From Kappaphycus alvarezii (Eukaryota; Rhodophyta; Florideophyceae; Gigartinales; Solieriaceae): a stretch of DNA of 64,000 nucleotides. Below are positions 10,171 through 21,813 of the stretch, piece by piece; positions within the stretch are counted from its first letter, which is position 1, and every line of letters begins with the position of its first letter. The position numbers were made by a program, and so were the translations under genes. The stretch covers positions 124,001 to 188,000 of the forward strand of contig NADL03000081.1 of assembly GCA_002205965.3 (NCBI GenBank). Reading direction: 5' to 3'. The notes below the pieces were generated by a model. The model was not told the DNA's origin and made no database searches. It saw only the letters and a program-made list of their open reading frames with translations.

Positions 10171-11107
10171 GGGTAGAGAGAATAAGAAAGAAAGTATTAG
10201 TTTTTCTTACTGCAATAGGACGAGACGAGAAGGAAGCGCGCGCGCACAACTTGATGGATCTGTCATGGGACACTTGTTCCAGTAATCGATTGAATCAGAA
10301 GAACATAGGTGGGTAGGGAAGTTATCTGATTAGTGGTCGTGGGAGATTTGCAGAGGGACCGGATATAGTCCAGGGTGTATTGGAGCCTTTATATACCCGC
10401 ACAAAGAGCATCAACTGAAGAGAGATGTTCCACAAAAAAATAACACTGTGAGGGCGGGCATTCATTGTGATGCTTTTCAAATTAGAAATCTGGTCGGGGT
10501 GTGCCATGATACAGCCAAAACTACCCATGTCACCATGCGCCCAATGGTTCTGTATCAAACCATGGCGAGAGTCTAACATGCACATAACAGGGCATTATGT
10601 CCATCTTGGGATCTCTAACAGCCTGTAGATTACGGTAATCATTACAGTGATTGTCAAAATAAAATCCAGTATGCGATAAGAAACAGCAATGATGTATATC
10701 TGTAGATCATTGCTGTTTCGTATGGCACACTTGTGTTACAAATCAACTCAAGTACTTAAATCAATGGGACAGCTGTCTACATGACTATGATGACTCTCAG
10801 GTACTAATGGTAAAATTAACACGTAACAATGCATCATGAATAATAATAATTTTATATGAACACATATCAAATGATGTTCATACTTTTATCAGTATAACAT
10901 GGACCCGAGCCTGCGTCATTCTCAATCTTAACGGATATAACTGACACTATTCTTACTGTTGCTACGTTGAATCAGAACCCATGGTTCTTCATTACGTGTT
11001 TAAAGTACAAACAATGGAACATGGTACATGTCATAGATTAGTGCACTGTCAATTGAACAACATAACCATCGTGGCCCCAAAGAGTCGTAAACAAGCACTT
11101 ACTCATT
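10171..11107. other. Intergenic stretch with a 14-bp perfect hairpin
   Basis: No gene is supported. The arms at 10680-10693 and 10706-10719 are perfect reverse complements, 14 bp with a 12-nt loop. The following 380 bp are AT-rich and form the upstream region of the ORF at 11108. Confidence 0.45.
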
Positions 11108-12563
11108 ATGAATTGGGATTTATTTTCTTTGATGACATTCAATTCCAGAGAAGTTGATTCAGGCAGGTATTTGGGAAAGGACGAACCCGTTGAACAGGAT
11201 GACGGTCCATTGCCCGTTGGATTCGACGCCATTCAAATTATTGAGCAATTCACCTTCCAGAAGGATGCCATCATCAACGCGGTGACGATGCCCATAGACG
11301 AAGTCAAGGAAGAGCTTTGCCGTACCATCAGGGCTACTGTCAAGGACTCCGTATCAGAAGCCCTATTCGGAGTCGGACCACTTCTATCTTCTGCAAGGTA
11401 TACAACAATCGTGGAGGGTTCGCAGACGTTGAGGCACGGAAGAAAGAGGAAATCAGAGGTTGAATATTTTATCATAGAAGGATTTGAAGATGTCATCAGT
11501 AGAGAACGCCTCGCACAGTGCATCATGGCGCAACTGACAGGGAGGATGGCATCTGAAATGTTCAACCACATCAGAGTGGGACGTGATACCCTTTCCACAC
11601 TCTCCAAGTTCCTATTTTCAGGTCAAAGACACCATGGCAAAGTAGCACACCAAACTGTGCTTGGCCGAACATCCAACAAGGTGACTAAGGACATTGTGAC
11701 CAAGATCTTGTGGACGGCAAGAAAGGGGAGCATGTTTCAATGGTGGTGTCACTGTAAGGAAGAAGTCTGAATTAACTCTGCTTAGACTACTTCCGGGTAG
11801 GGACTATATTCCTCAGAGGTTTGATGTCCTCAAAATTAAGAGGAACCAGATCAGGTTTTCGTTATCATCTGAAGATTCTCAATTCTTGGCGCAGAATACA
11901 GGTCTAAGCGGGCTTGTGAGGTCAATACTTGATATTGAAGATCGACGCGTTCTCTATGCTCACACATATGATTCAACTGAAAAAAGTTTCTGGTGCTCCA
12001 GAACATTGCCACAACACACTGATATGTGCCCATTTGGTATATTAAAATCGTCAGAGTACAGGGATAGAGGTCAGGTTTTATCTAATTGGAATGAAGTTTT
12101 GGATGAAATCCAACGGAAAGGAGAATGCATTCCCAAGGCAATGGGAATCTGTCAACATTGGAATCCAATGGCAGCAGTTGAACACAGAGGTGAATTACGG
12201 AAATTTAAAGAACTACAGTACCTGATCAGGGTCAATGATGTTATTCAAGTCGTTTCATACAGCTCTGACAGCGAAGGGGGTACTACATGGCCAGTAGTTG
12301 CTCAGAAGGCTGCTGATGCCCCTGGTCGATTCCAAGAATGTATTTTATTTTTCTATGAGATTGGATTACATCGCAGCTCAGACCAATATGTCGCAATTGT
12401 TATGCCATGCACGAGAATCAGTAACAATTCTTCCCAAAACGACATGGTGAATGGTTATAAGTACTGTGTTTCCGACAACTATCGAAGAGGTCCATCAATT
12501 TTACAATTGACCGAGTCAGTCCGGCGTGTTGTTGTTCTTCACTGTTGTGATGCTAGTTGTTAA
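11108..12563 (+). pseudogene. Orphan protein of about 480 residues with one frameshift
   Basis: Two long adjacent reading frames (11108-11770 and the frame ending at 12563) join smoothly if one base is lost or gained in the G run near 11733-11738. Sequence on both sides stays coding-like across the join: ...VTKILWTARKG, then NGGVTVRKKSELTLLRLLPG and RFDVLKIKRNQIRFSL in the other frame. The start is the ATG at 11108. The protein is of mixed composition with well-spread hydrophobic residues and no low-complexity runs, so it looks like a real globular protein. I do not recognise a family. The middle part (about residues 255-420) could be a beta-rich reader-like domain, but this is a weak impression. 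It stands immediately upstream of the copia 5' LTR, inside the large TIR bracket, so it may belong to a mobile element. Confidence 0.55.
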
Positions 12564-12772
12564 TTATGGCCTCCAGAACTTTACCTACATCACGGCGGCC
12601 ATATTCTGTCACAATTATTCTACGTATTCAGAAAATGTAATGGGTTCCCACCACGAAGAGCGTGATAACTCTTATGGACGACAATTATTGTTATTCTTTA
12701 GAATATTCCGGGACATACCACGTTAAGTTACTACCTAATTGTAAGTTCAACTTTTGAACATGTTCAGATTGT

Positions 12773-12822
12773 AGTACATTAGACTGGTATACCTATGCAT
12801 ATGTTTGTCAGTCTGATGTACT
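12773..12822. repeat. Imperfect inverted repeat downstream of the orphan gene
   Basis: Arms 12773-12786 and 12809-12822 pair at 13 of 14 positions around a 22-nt AT-rich loop. It lies 210 bp past the stop at 12563 and could be a 3'-end structure or a remnant of a small foldback element. Confidence 0.35.
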
Positions 12823-12950
12823 GTAACTGTTGACATCAATGTGATAATACAGAAGAACTACTGGTAAACATATGGTATGGTAATATAACATGTTTATGGT
12901 GCATCATACTGATGCTTATCAATCATCACTACATGATTTTGACGCCAAAT

Positions 12951-13258
12951 TGTCACTTTACACTGTAATGCTCGATGGCACAATTCGTTTTTGGACGCAG
13001 TGTTGCACACCTTTGCACGTTAAATATCTGTGATCTCCGCCTCTCCTTCGCCGAACTAAATAAGACATCATCGAGAAGTCTTACTACGTCCGAAACCGTC
13101 AAATTCGTAGTTCCGCTCGCGCCACAGCGTCGGCCCTTCTCCACTCCTTATCCCTCGAGTAAAAGTTTTATTTTCATGTCCATCTACATCTACTGTTGGC
13201 AGCTAAGGTTGATTGTACAACTTTACAACAGTGCCTTAACGAGGCGGAAAACACGACA
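12951..13258 (+). repeat. Copia 5' LTR
   Basis: Begins TGTCACTTTACACTG and matches 18018-18327 at well over 95 percent by eye. The repeat ends near ACACGACA. The biological LTR could extend further if the 3' copy is truncated. Confidence 0.75.
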
Positions 13259-13410
13259 ATCCGGATTCGTATTCCGCTTTTATTGAGGCGAACGCACTCT
13301 CTATTCATCTTTTTACCGCTTAATCTTCCCTTGTTACTTCTTTCAAGTACTGGAAAATACCGCCGCTTTCTCGTAATCAGTTCAAGCAGAAGAGCGACCA
13401 AATTATCAGG

Positions 13411-14601
13411 ATGATATCAACTCTTTCGTTGACTACAGGACTCCCTGCTCAGATCCTGAACGCCGCCAAGACGACCTTGTAATTCTTCATGCTTCCGGCC
13501 CCGCCTTCTGGAAGCGCTTCCGATTCTTCTTTGCTTTTACCTGTGCCTGATGATGTAGCAGAGTTTCTCTTGGATCTTCTTCCGGCTCCTCAACGCATTT
13601 TTAGTGACGAATACTTCTCTATGCCGTTATTCCAGTTGAACGTTATTGTTAAGGTCGCTTAGTTGTATGGATTCGAGCAGCTTACCGTCGATTTTATGTC
13701 TAACCTGAGAATCTCCAAAGCAGATAAGAATGATATCTCGATTCGCACTAACATTTGGATTTTCCACCTCGCGAATTGCACGCATGAATTCACACAGGCA
13801 GTTGTATGCAAGTTAAAGAATAGCCGTGGGCCGAGTAACCGCCTAGTAATTACTCCTGGTGAAGCGAACAACCAGCTTGATATCAGTGGTCAGAACCCGG
13901 CTCAAAGAATTCCGTTTCGAGGAAATGGATCTTCAGGTACTGCCGGAACTCCTCGTCGCACGTTTGGTGACATCCCTCCGGGTAGTGCGATGACCATTGT
14001 TGATGGAACATCTGGTAAGGCGAGTGCTGAAATTTTGCACTCTGGTGATAGGGGACCGGATGAATCACGAAAGTTCAACTACGGCCAACATGTGTTCAAG
14101 GAGACCAAATTCACAGGGGGCATCTCACAGGACATCAACGAACCCCTTCAGATGTACGGGATTTGTGCTAGACAGCACAATTTTTCCCCCTCACAGAAGG
14201 CTAATTTCTTCGTCCACATTCTAGATGGTGCAGCTAGAAGATTGTTCTGGGGAAACTGCATCGGTGCAATGAGCTATGGAGAGATTATTAAGGTAATAAC
14301 GTCGGAATACCTCAGTGATGCTAGGCAGATACAAGTGAAGGGCTCACTTGAGACACCCCGCCTCAAGTCGTTTATGAGTAGTAAGGGTATAAGAGATGTG
14401 TCCGACGGACTCACCAATCTAGTTGAGCACATCAACGAGCTCACTCCGCAGTGTCCCATGGACTTTTGCATCAATTCCCACAAGGCATATTTCTTGCGAA
14501 AGGCAGTCACGGAGTACCAAGAATGGTCGATGATTCCTTTCCAGAGTATAAAATCTCAAAACTACTCGTTCAATAAATTTGTGACCAGATCTTGCATGTA
14601 A
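13411..14601 (+). pseudogene. Copia gag relic
   Basis: Reading from the ATG at 13411, one frame continues to 14601 with in-frame stops at about 13480 (TAA) and 13660 (TAG). The second half holds the gag-like helical part (FSPSQKANFFVHILDGAARR, about 14183-14242) with the usual gag signature of a short hydrophobic core followed by LFWGNC. No CCHC zinc knuckle was found before the frame ends, consistent with the deletion that removed protease and most of integrase. Confidence 0.6.
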
Positions 14602-14611
14602 CCTGAAGGCA

Positions 14612-15010
14612 ATGAACGATACCCTTGGCCTAGAAGGACTTGAAACATCTGCGCTTGTGTTTGGAGAGTTTACGCAGATATCAGAAGCACCTGAGTCGAG
14701 ATCGATTCGTTCAACCTTAGCAGAACGGGCAGAAATTGCCCAAATCGCTCGCAAGGAGATGGAGAGCCAAATCGCTGGCCTAAAACTACGACGCGCTCTT
14801 CTCCATGCAGTACCACCATCATGTTACCGTAGTTACCAACCTGGAGATAGGGTGCTTGTATGGCGTGAAAAACAGATAAACAACCGCATCGGAGAGTGGT
14901 TGGGTCCTTTCGAGGTTGAGGCAGTGGATTATCAACGGAAACTAGTGTTAGGTCAAGATCAACCGCACAGCCCAGCGAGGCCGTTTAACGTCGCACAGAT
15001 GACACCATAA
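14612..15010 (+). pseudogene. Copia integrase C-terminal remnant
   Basis: A 132-codon frame. It contains the segment found after the integrase core in copia Pol: a helical region (ERAEIAQIARKEMESQIA), the SYQPGDRVLVWREK box, and RIGEWLGPFEV, which is the small SH3-like beta-barrel that helps bind DNA. The DDE core that should precede it is absent. Confidence 0.65.
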
Positions 15011-15095
15011 CCCCCCTGAACGTCCCTCACATTCGTTCATGACGGATCTTGACCATTGTCTGGCCCTTTTTCGTTCGCCTCATTCTTTTGATATA

Positions 15096-16541
15096 ATGGC
15101 AACGGAGATCATTAAAGAGCACGACGAAAGGGCCACCAGACCAGAGATGAAAAAACCTAAGGAAAAAGAAATTTGAGCACTGTTGGAACGCGGTACCTTT
15201 AAGGTTATCCTCAAAAAAGAAATACCCCCAAATGGCAATGTTCTCCCTGGACGCTTTGCGTTGGTTATCAAGTCAAAAGTTGATGGGAAGATCAATTATA
15301 AGGCCAGGTATGTTATTGGAGGACATAAGGACAAACAAAAGGACCTCATGGTCCATTCTTCCGCCAATCTTCAACCACAGTCGGTGCGATTGTTACTTGC
15401 ACTGGCAGCAGCTTTCGGCTGGGATGTTTGGACAGCGGATATAAATCAGCCCTACCTGCAACCCGCTGAACCATTAGCGCGTCAGGGATTTATCAGGAAG
15501 CCAGCCCCAGAGTTCGTGCTCGACCCCGAGCATTTCCTTCAGCTTCTACGTCCCCTTTTCGGACTTTGTGATGCCGGTGATCTATGGCACGCCACTCTCG
15601 ACAATCATCACCGCAATGAACTTGGCATGAAGCCGTTCTGTATGGTCCCAGGCTTGTATTATCTCCTTGCTGAAGGTTTATTAAAGTGACTAAGTGGTAA
15701 CTATGTTGATAATTAACTACAGTGTGGTGACGATTATTTCAAAAGGGTTTCGAACCAAACTAAGGAGCGCTTCGAAATTTCTGATAATTTTCCTCTACCG
15801 ACAGAGGTCACAGGCTTCATTCTCGGTCAAGGTAAGAATGGAGACTTTATCATCGACCAAAGTTATTACTTAAGGAAAATTGAGTACCTAACAAAGGATG
15901 CAAGCTTTAAACAATTACGATCAATGCGGATGAAGCTTGCATGGTTGTAAAACTCTCGCCCAGACTGCATCTTTGAAATTTTGCAAATCGCGCAGGTCAC
16001 TGAAGTTATTTTTGATGAACAGAAGGGCCTGGTTATTCGAAGGATCAGCAAGGCGATTAAGTACTCTATTGACCATAGGGTTAAACTCAAGATGCGCAAA
16101 CTAGATCGGAAATCAATGAAGATTGTAGGATTCTCCGACTCCTCTTTCGCGAATAATGCCGACCTGTTCTTGCAGCTTGGGTACATTGTTTTCCTTGGAG
16201 ATGCAAGTGAAAGAGTCGCCCCCATCTCTTTCAAGTCGTACAAGTCAAAAGATCAGCGATATCCGCTGAGGTCATCGCATTTAGCGACATGTTTGATGTA
16301 GTCATTTCCGTCGCGCAGGAACTTGGAAAGGTGTTAGACAGCCCTATCCCGGTTCAAATTTTCACGGACAGCAACAGTCTTTTGGATGTCATCTCGAAAG
16401 GGTCACGCACTTCCGAGAAGTGAAGGATGTTAGATATCGCGGCGGCGCGTGAAGGTTTTCGAGGTAGATTGGATGCTGATATCGGTTTTGTTCGGAGCCA
16501 AAACAACTTCGCCGATGGTTTGACAAATGTGATGTCCCACT
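15096..16541 (+). pseudogene. Copia reverse transcriptase and RNase H remnant
   Basis: The RVT_2-type RT runs from about 15180: LERGTFKVI, KARYVIGGHKDKQKD, SVRLLLALAAAFGWDVWTAD and LLRPLFGLCDAGDLWH. The catalytic YVDD box reads YVDN (15702-15713) and is followed by a stop. After a further stop near 15947 comes RNase H (from about 16120): VGFSDSSFANNADL, YIVFLGDA, VIAFSDMFDV, FTDSNSLLDVISKGSRTSEK, then IGFVRSQNNFADGLT (to about 16535). At least five in-frame stops make it inactive. Confidence 0.75.
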
Positions 16542-16881
16542 AAGTGCTCAGAAACATTATTGAGACAGGTGAAATGAATATCGTGCAAGATCAGTGGATA
16601 ATCAGATCAGAAGAGATAACATGAGAAAACTTTACGTCCTATTTTGGTCTACCATCTCTCTGACCTCAGCCAGTTACAGGTTAACTGTGTCCTTCCCGCC
16701 GCACATACGCAAACTAACCGCATACAAACGAATAACGAATGATTCCGCTGAGTTGAGAATGATGCCCTTGTTTGCATTGACCAGGATGCAGTGATCAACA
16801 CGCCGCCTAGATGTACTTGCAAAACGTAACAACCATATTACACTCCGCAAACATCCTATATAGTCGAGCGATTTCCCTTTT

Positions 16882-17406
16882 CTATTCTGGTGTATCCAAT
16901 TTCGAAAAAAACGGTTTGCGTAATGCCGAGTTCAACCCGAGACCTTGGACTATAGTGCCAACTTGCTCGAGTTTTTTGGGTTTCACTGAACTTTTTCGCA
17001 ATTTCTCATGGGCCACATCAACACCCCTTTGCCCTCTGAAGAATTGTATGCCATTTAAAATGGCAGCCGGAAAACAGTCGAAGAGACCGTTTGCTTGAAT
17101 AAGATCAATGGACTGGGCAACTCCGTATTTTAACAATCCAACATTCGGCTCCCTGCTTCCAGGGCCCGCGCCAGTGATTACCGCTACGCCAGGATTCTGC
17201 TTACAGAATTTCATAATATTTTCCAAGACAAAGTGTTCAGTCCCACATCCTAATGAACCCTTTCTCAGTGCCCTCCTTACCTTTAAAGGGCACTGCTCAG
17301 GAGCATCTCCAATGCTAGGGTCCAACAGTGTAGTCAGGAAAGAAACTTGCCGGGCTCCGCAGTCTGGTGGTGTGATACTCTTGGGCGCGACCTCCAAGTA
17401 CGACAT
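16882..17406 (-). CDS. Antisense ORF within the 3' part of the copia element
   Basis: A 174-residue ORF starting at ATG (17406) and running against the element's own genes, between RNase H and the 3' LTR. It looks like a real globular protein (mixed composition, motif GLFDCFPAAILNGIQFF near residues 105-121). A lone Cys after Asp followed by a small-residue helix resembles the nucleophile helix of papain-fold peptidases, but no His partner is recognisable. Upstream on the same strand, coding-like sequence continues to about 17930 in two frames (SRFSVVPDNSPVTQT; then DDQMVIVSVIDRTQYNIDGV), so the present ORF may be the intact C-terminal end of a longer broken gene. Function unknown. Confidence 0.45.
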   Translation of the reverse strand: MSYLEVAPKSITPPDCGARQVSFLTTLLDPSIGDAPEQCPLKVRRALRKGSLGCGTEHFVLENIMKFCKQNPGVAVITGAGPGSREPNVGLLKYGVAQSIDLIQANGLFDCFPAAILNGIQFFRGQRGVDVAHEKLRKSSVKPKKLEQVGTIVQGLGLNSALRKPFFSKLDTPE

Positions 17407-18017
17407 CGTGTCATTGACAGAAGTTTGACAGGCGTATCAGGTCCCCTTCCTCAGCCCCTTGTTTTCTACTCGCACTCCACTCCCCAGAACGACGCCATCA
17501 ATGTTATATTGCGTGCGATCAATTACGGACACAATGACCATTTGGTCATCGTTCAGTGTTTGTTCGACAATTGGATGCGCATTGGAATCATTTCGGGTGA
17601 CATTGTTCAAGACAGGAGATTAGTACTGTCATCAGTAACAGCTGCTGTGGTTTGAGGATCCCCTGTAGATCCAGAACCAGCTGTTTGCGTCACGGGAGAA
17701 TTGTCAGGCACAACGGAGAATCTTGACTTTTTGCGCAGCTTCGCAATGTCAACGTGCGGGCCCAAGCACCGTGTGCTATCAGCCGTCACTTTCGGTGGGA
17801 CGACAGGCCTGTCCATGGTCCGTACCATATTAGCGTCAACAAGACAATCGAAGGAGAGAGAAGAACAGACAAGGCAGGAAAGATCAGTACGATCAAGCAG
17901 GCATCTCCCGGAAGATGAGCCGTCGATCTGGCAGGATCGGGCCTGGTAACGCTGACAATGGCCGAGCTCATTTTGTTCTGTTCGAGTGCATATATTGCGT
18001 CTCGGCATTGGAGGAAG

Positions 18018-18327
18018 TGTCACTTTACACTGTAATGCTCGATGGCACAACTCGTTTTTGGACGCAGTGTTGCACACCTTTGCACGTTAAATATCTGTGA
18101 TCTCCGCCTCTCCTTCGCCGACCTAAATAAGACATCATCGAGAAGTCTTACTACGTCCGAAACCGTCAAATCCGTAGTTCCGCTCACGCCCCAGCGTCGG
18201 CCCTTCTCCACTCCTTATCCCTCGAGTAAATGTTTTATTTTCATGTCCATCTACATCTTCTGTTGGCAGCTAGGGTTGATTGTACAACTTTACAACAGTG
18301 CCTTAACGATGCGGATAACACGAGACA
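18018..18327 (+). repeat. Copia 3' LTR
   Basis: Second copy of the 12951-13258 repeat, starting TGTCACTTTACACTG directly after a purine-rich tract. Differences from the 5' copy are scattered single bases, such as GAGGCGGAAA versus GATGCGGATA near the end. Confidence 0.75.
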
Positions 18328-19561
18328 AATATCAAGTAATACAAGGGGGTGACATATAACCTGGCTATCGACATGGCACTTTCCCCGGCACCTTACAGTT
18401 GGTTTTAAGCAGCGTTTACAAAACAATACTGATTACGGCTGTCTTTCCCGTGGGCAAATCTGTAAACTTCCACCCATCCATATCGAGTTCAGGCGCTCTG
18501 GGGGGGAAATAGGGTTGGTTTACAGCGAGTGGTGCATATATTGGTAGTCCCGTGAACTTGCATCCAACCTGTTGCAGGATCTACAGGATGAGCCCTGGTG
18601 ATCTCCTCATGGCGATATGAGTACCCTCTGAGCTATGATACTCCCCAACTACGCTCTGGGGATGTCAACATGGTGTTTTCAATGTCTTTTGAGCCATGAT
18701 GCACCCCAACCACCAACTGTTATTCATCCATTCGGTGTATCAATCAACTTTTTTTCATTCACTTCCTACCGGGCTATTACGTATGAAACTTAAATACAAA
18801 CAGGATATTGAATATATCGTCTTGTGCTTTGGCCCGCCTATCTCTATTAAGCCCACAGATACGAGTGTTCCACGACAGGACAAATATCGGGCCGCATAAC
18901 ATATTTGTGATATTAATTAGATCGCTTTACTATATTGCTCAAGGAGTCTGTTTACAGTGTCATATGAAGCCCATCTCGCTTGGACCAAGTGCGATTCATC
19001 GCAAGCGTTGTATCACACTACTATCAACGCACACGTCAGGACAAAAATTCAGCCAATGAACAACTGCCATCCTAGATTTCTCGAATGAAGCATATATGCC
19101 TTATATGAAGATTTTAATTCAGCGACGACAATGCTTTTTTTAAAACAAGTGTCCTTCCTGCACACCATGTTGTACTGCAGTACATGTACTATCATACATG
19201 TGGTCCGGTAGTGACATACCTGTCGTCGGGTAAAGCACACTAATATGCTTCCGAAACTTCATAAGTTGGGGATTGTGCAAGATCCCGGCGTTTTAAAAGC
19301 GGTCAAATGCCCTTCTCATCCTAATCATTTCCCAACCAAAGCCTACTTCATCTTAAGAATTACCTTCCCCGCACCTTCCTATCGTCTGTGGGACATCAAC
19401 CAAACCATCAACACCTTACTCTCGCATCTTTGCATCCGCCCTTACCCTTGCATCTTGCCCTCCCCTCACTGCCCCAACCAGTTTAACTCTATTATCCCTT
19501 ACATAACCTCTATACATTCCCAACACCGCTCGACTTTTAACGTCTCTTTTGCTGGAATCTT
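18328..19561. other. Non-coding stretch with a weakly repeated segment
   Basis: No supported gene. The segment 18504-18575, with AGGGTTGGTTTAC and AGTCCCGT, resembles 22455-22525 and part of 43491-43525, suggesting scattered old repeat copies. 19245-19561 is C- and T-rich, and an open frame runs from it into the relic at 19562, so it may be its 5' leader. Confidence 0.3.
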
Positions 19562-21813
19562 CATGACTTCCAACAACGAAGAACCTACAGAAAATAGCCC
19601 TACCTTGTCAGGTGCCGGGATGCAGCAACGGAAAAACCCAATTTCCCGTACCGCAACACAAACCAGAGTGCATACTACGCATGGAGCCTAACGGAGACAG
19701 TCTGGCCCCGATTTTTCATCCGCGATACAAGTTCAACAAGAAATTATTCGCGAAGCTGCGGATTCTGAAGCCCGACGTGATGTAATAAATCGTCGTAACT
19801 CGAACCTCTCCGGTACTGGCATTCGTATTGGTGGTTCGGGTTCAGGTGTTGATGGGGCAACGCAGAGTGGCTTCGGCCTCAGTGTTGTACGAGGCACTGG
19901 CCGTACTGGTAATGTCAGCAGCCCACTACATGCAGTTCGCCGCGGCATACAAAGGCTTAGTGGTGCTTCCAACCGTGGACGGAAATTACTTGATCGTTGT
20001 ATCCGAAGTTCCCCTCCCCGGGATGTTGCTAGTGAAGCGCAATCAGATATACCCACAAGATCCCCCAACCCTAGTAACACTGCACGTCAGGGTGAAGGTG
20101 ACTATCAGTCTTACGTAGACCATCGTCAGAACGCACTTTTCGCCGGACAAGCACCGACCGTCGTGCGGGCCCTGCACATCAGACAACCAGGAAACACCCT
20201 GCTGATGCGCCAAGTCATACAAGCACGCAACGCCGAGGAGGCCCTCAACGTCAGAGAAACGCCCCTCGTCCAGCAGGACCTCCATGTCGAACAAGCACCC
20301 CCCGTCCAGCAGGCACTCCACGCCGGACGAGTGCCCCCCATCAAGCAGGCACGCCCCGTCAATCTGGAACTCAAAATCACAGTATCCTTCAGACTGGTAC
20401 TCCTGTGGATTTCTCTCCTGAAGATGGTGAAATATGAACGTTAAGTCTTACACCGAATGCTCGATACGTTCCTCGTCAGGATCCCGGGGCTGCTTGCCAT
20501 GTAAAACTACAACCAGAAGGGGGTATTTTTAACATTCCACTTGCCGATCGGCTCGATGACGATGATGATGACGAAGACTTTGTGGAGGTGGTGCGTGGCC
20601 ACAGCTGTGTGCAGATCGTCCTCAGACATATCACAGTGACCTACCACAGTTGGAGTCCGGAGATGATGATCCGGATGTGGGGAAGATGTCTCGGTCATCG
20701 AGGAGGAGATCAAGTGGAGAGGGTAGCAGACGTAGACTTTCAGAACATACTCAAAGAAGCGACAGTGCTTATGCTGGCTATGATTCCAATGGTGACAATG
20801 ACGCTGCTATCATCATTCATTCGCATGACGACAACGATCAAGAAGATGTTGTGGATGTTGAGAATGTAACTGCGAAGGTGACAACAAATGAAGAGCGGAT
20901 TACTCTCGTTACTTAGGTGATGTATTACATCGAGAAAAGGATTTTGTGTTCAAGGACGGTGATAACAACTCTTCTATCATCAATTTGCAATCCACATACA
21001 ACCGCCTTAGAACAATAGTGCGGTGTTTGAGCTCTGTGGCAAACACCCAAGGGAAGAACTATATCAAGCTGGCGTCATATCTACGTCAGGCAATAAGTGA
21101 CTTCCCTGTCATTGAAGATAAAGCAAGGCAAGGGATGTTCGATGTCTGGCGAAGGGAGACTTCTTCATTGTCCTTCTTGATTTTCAAGAAATAATTTTTA
21201 TCGGCTGACATAATCACTCAAGTTGCCGTCATTATGACGGATGTAGCAAGGGCATCACATCTTGACGAAGTAGGTTTGGCAAGGAAGGTTATCCATTTGA
21301 GTAGAGTTGAGATAATGTTTCTGTTTGAGCATTTCAGACAGATTTTGATCAGTCTTCGGGCGGTCAAGATTTCAGAGTTGTTCATGCAGGAGTTTTGGCT
21401 GACCGGTACATTCTGTGAGCGTCGTTACGTTTTAGACCCCCCAGTGCACCGGAATTACAGAGGATGTCGCTTTCGTATGTCGGAAGACGTCATTGCCAGA
21501 CAGTGACACTCGCGCGAAGGAGTTGCAACTTCGAATGTATGCCAAGGATGCCATGTTGCGTCGTCACACTGATCACGCTATCAACTGCTTCCTCGTCCCT
21601 GTGCTCAAGTCCATCGAGAGCAAAGAGAAGAGACTTCCCCGTTTGTCTGATAAACGTGATGGAGCTGTTGCATCAGATTCGCATCGTCGTTACGTTAGCA
21701 TGCTCGATACGGATACGAGGAGCGATGTGTTGGGTGACCCTGGTGGTGATAATGACATCGCACGACCTGATGTTGAAATGAAAGAGGCTGATGTTGGTGT
21801 AGATATGGTATAG
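19562..21813 (+). pseudogene. Decayed low-complexity gene with 12-residue repeats
   Basis: From the ATG at 19562 one frame runs to 20444 with a single stop (TAA at 19689). The coding trail then moves between frames: an acidic part DRLDDDDDDEDFVEVV (about 20540-20590), a Ser/Arg/Asp-rich part (20650-20916), then NLQSTYNRLRTIVRCLSSVA and further helical segments (20946-21480, one stop near 21192), and an end piece 21493-21813. In all this suggests one former protein of about 700 residues. The N-terminal half is Ser/Gly/Arg-rich and disordered; six 12-residue repeats lie at 20145-20360; the C-terminal half is helical. I do not recognise the family. Confidence 0.45.
20145..20360 (+). repeat. Six in-frame 36-bp tandem repeats (12-residue unit)
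   Basis: Six consecutive 36-bp units in exact register encode variants of x-Q-A-P-P-V-Q-Q-A-L-H-V, for example RETPLVQQDLHV and EQAPPVQQALHA. Units 4-6 are closest to one another; units 2-3 are the most diverged. The period is kept without indels. Confidence 0.7.

Larger units (their letters stand above)
12951..18327 (+). mobile_element. Degenerate Ty1/copia LTR retrotransposon
   Basis: Two direct repeats of about 308 bp (12951-13258 and 18018-18327) enclose gag, an integrase tail, reverse transcriptase and RNase H in copia order. The protease and the integrase core are missing, so gag and the integrase C-terminus have been brought together by deletion. CAAAT precedes the 5' LTR (12946-12950), and CAAAT also occurs at the 3' LTR edge (18326-18330). 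This may be the target duplication, but it overlaps the presumed CA end. The 3' LTR is preceded by a purine-rich tract (GGAGGAAG). All ORFs carry stops. Confidence 0.75.

Noticed and set aside
9873..10316. 147-codon Ser/Asn/Thr-rich ORF
   Set aside because: Built on a duplicated segment, biased composition, no motif; not reported as a gene.
20043..20380. Minus-strand ORFs with Cys/Leu/Asp repeats
   Set aside because: They are the opposite-strand reading of the 36-bp coding repeats.
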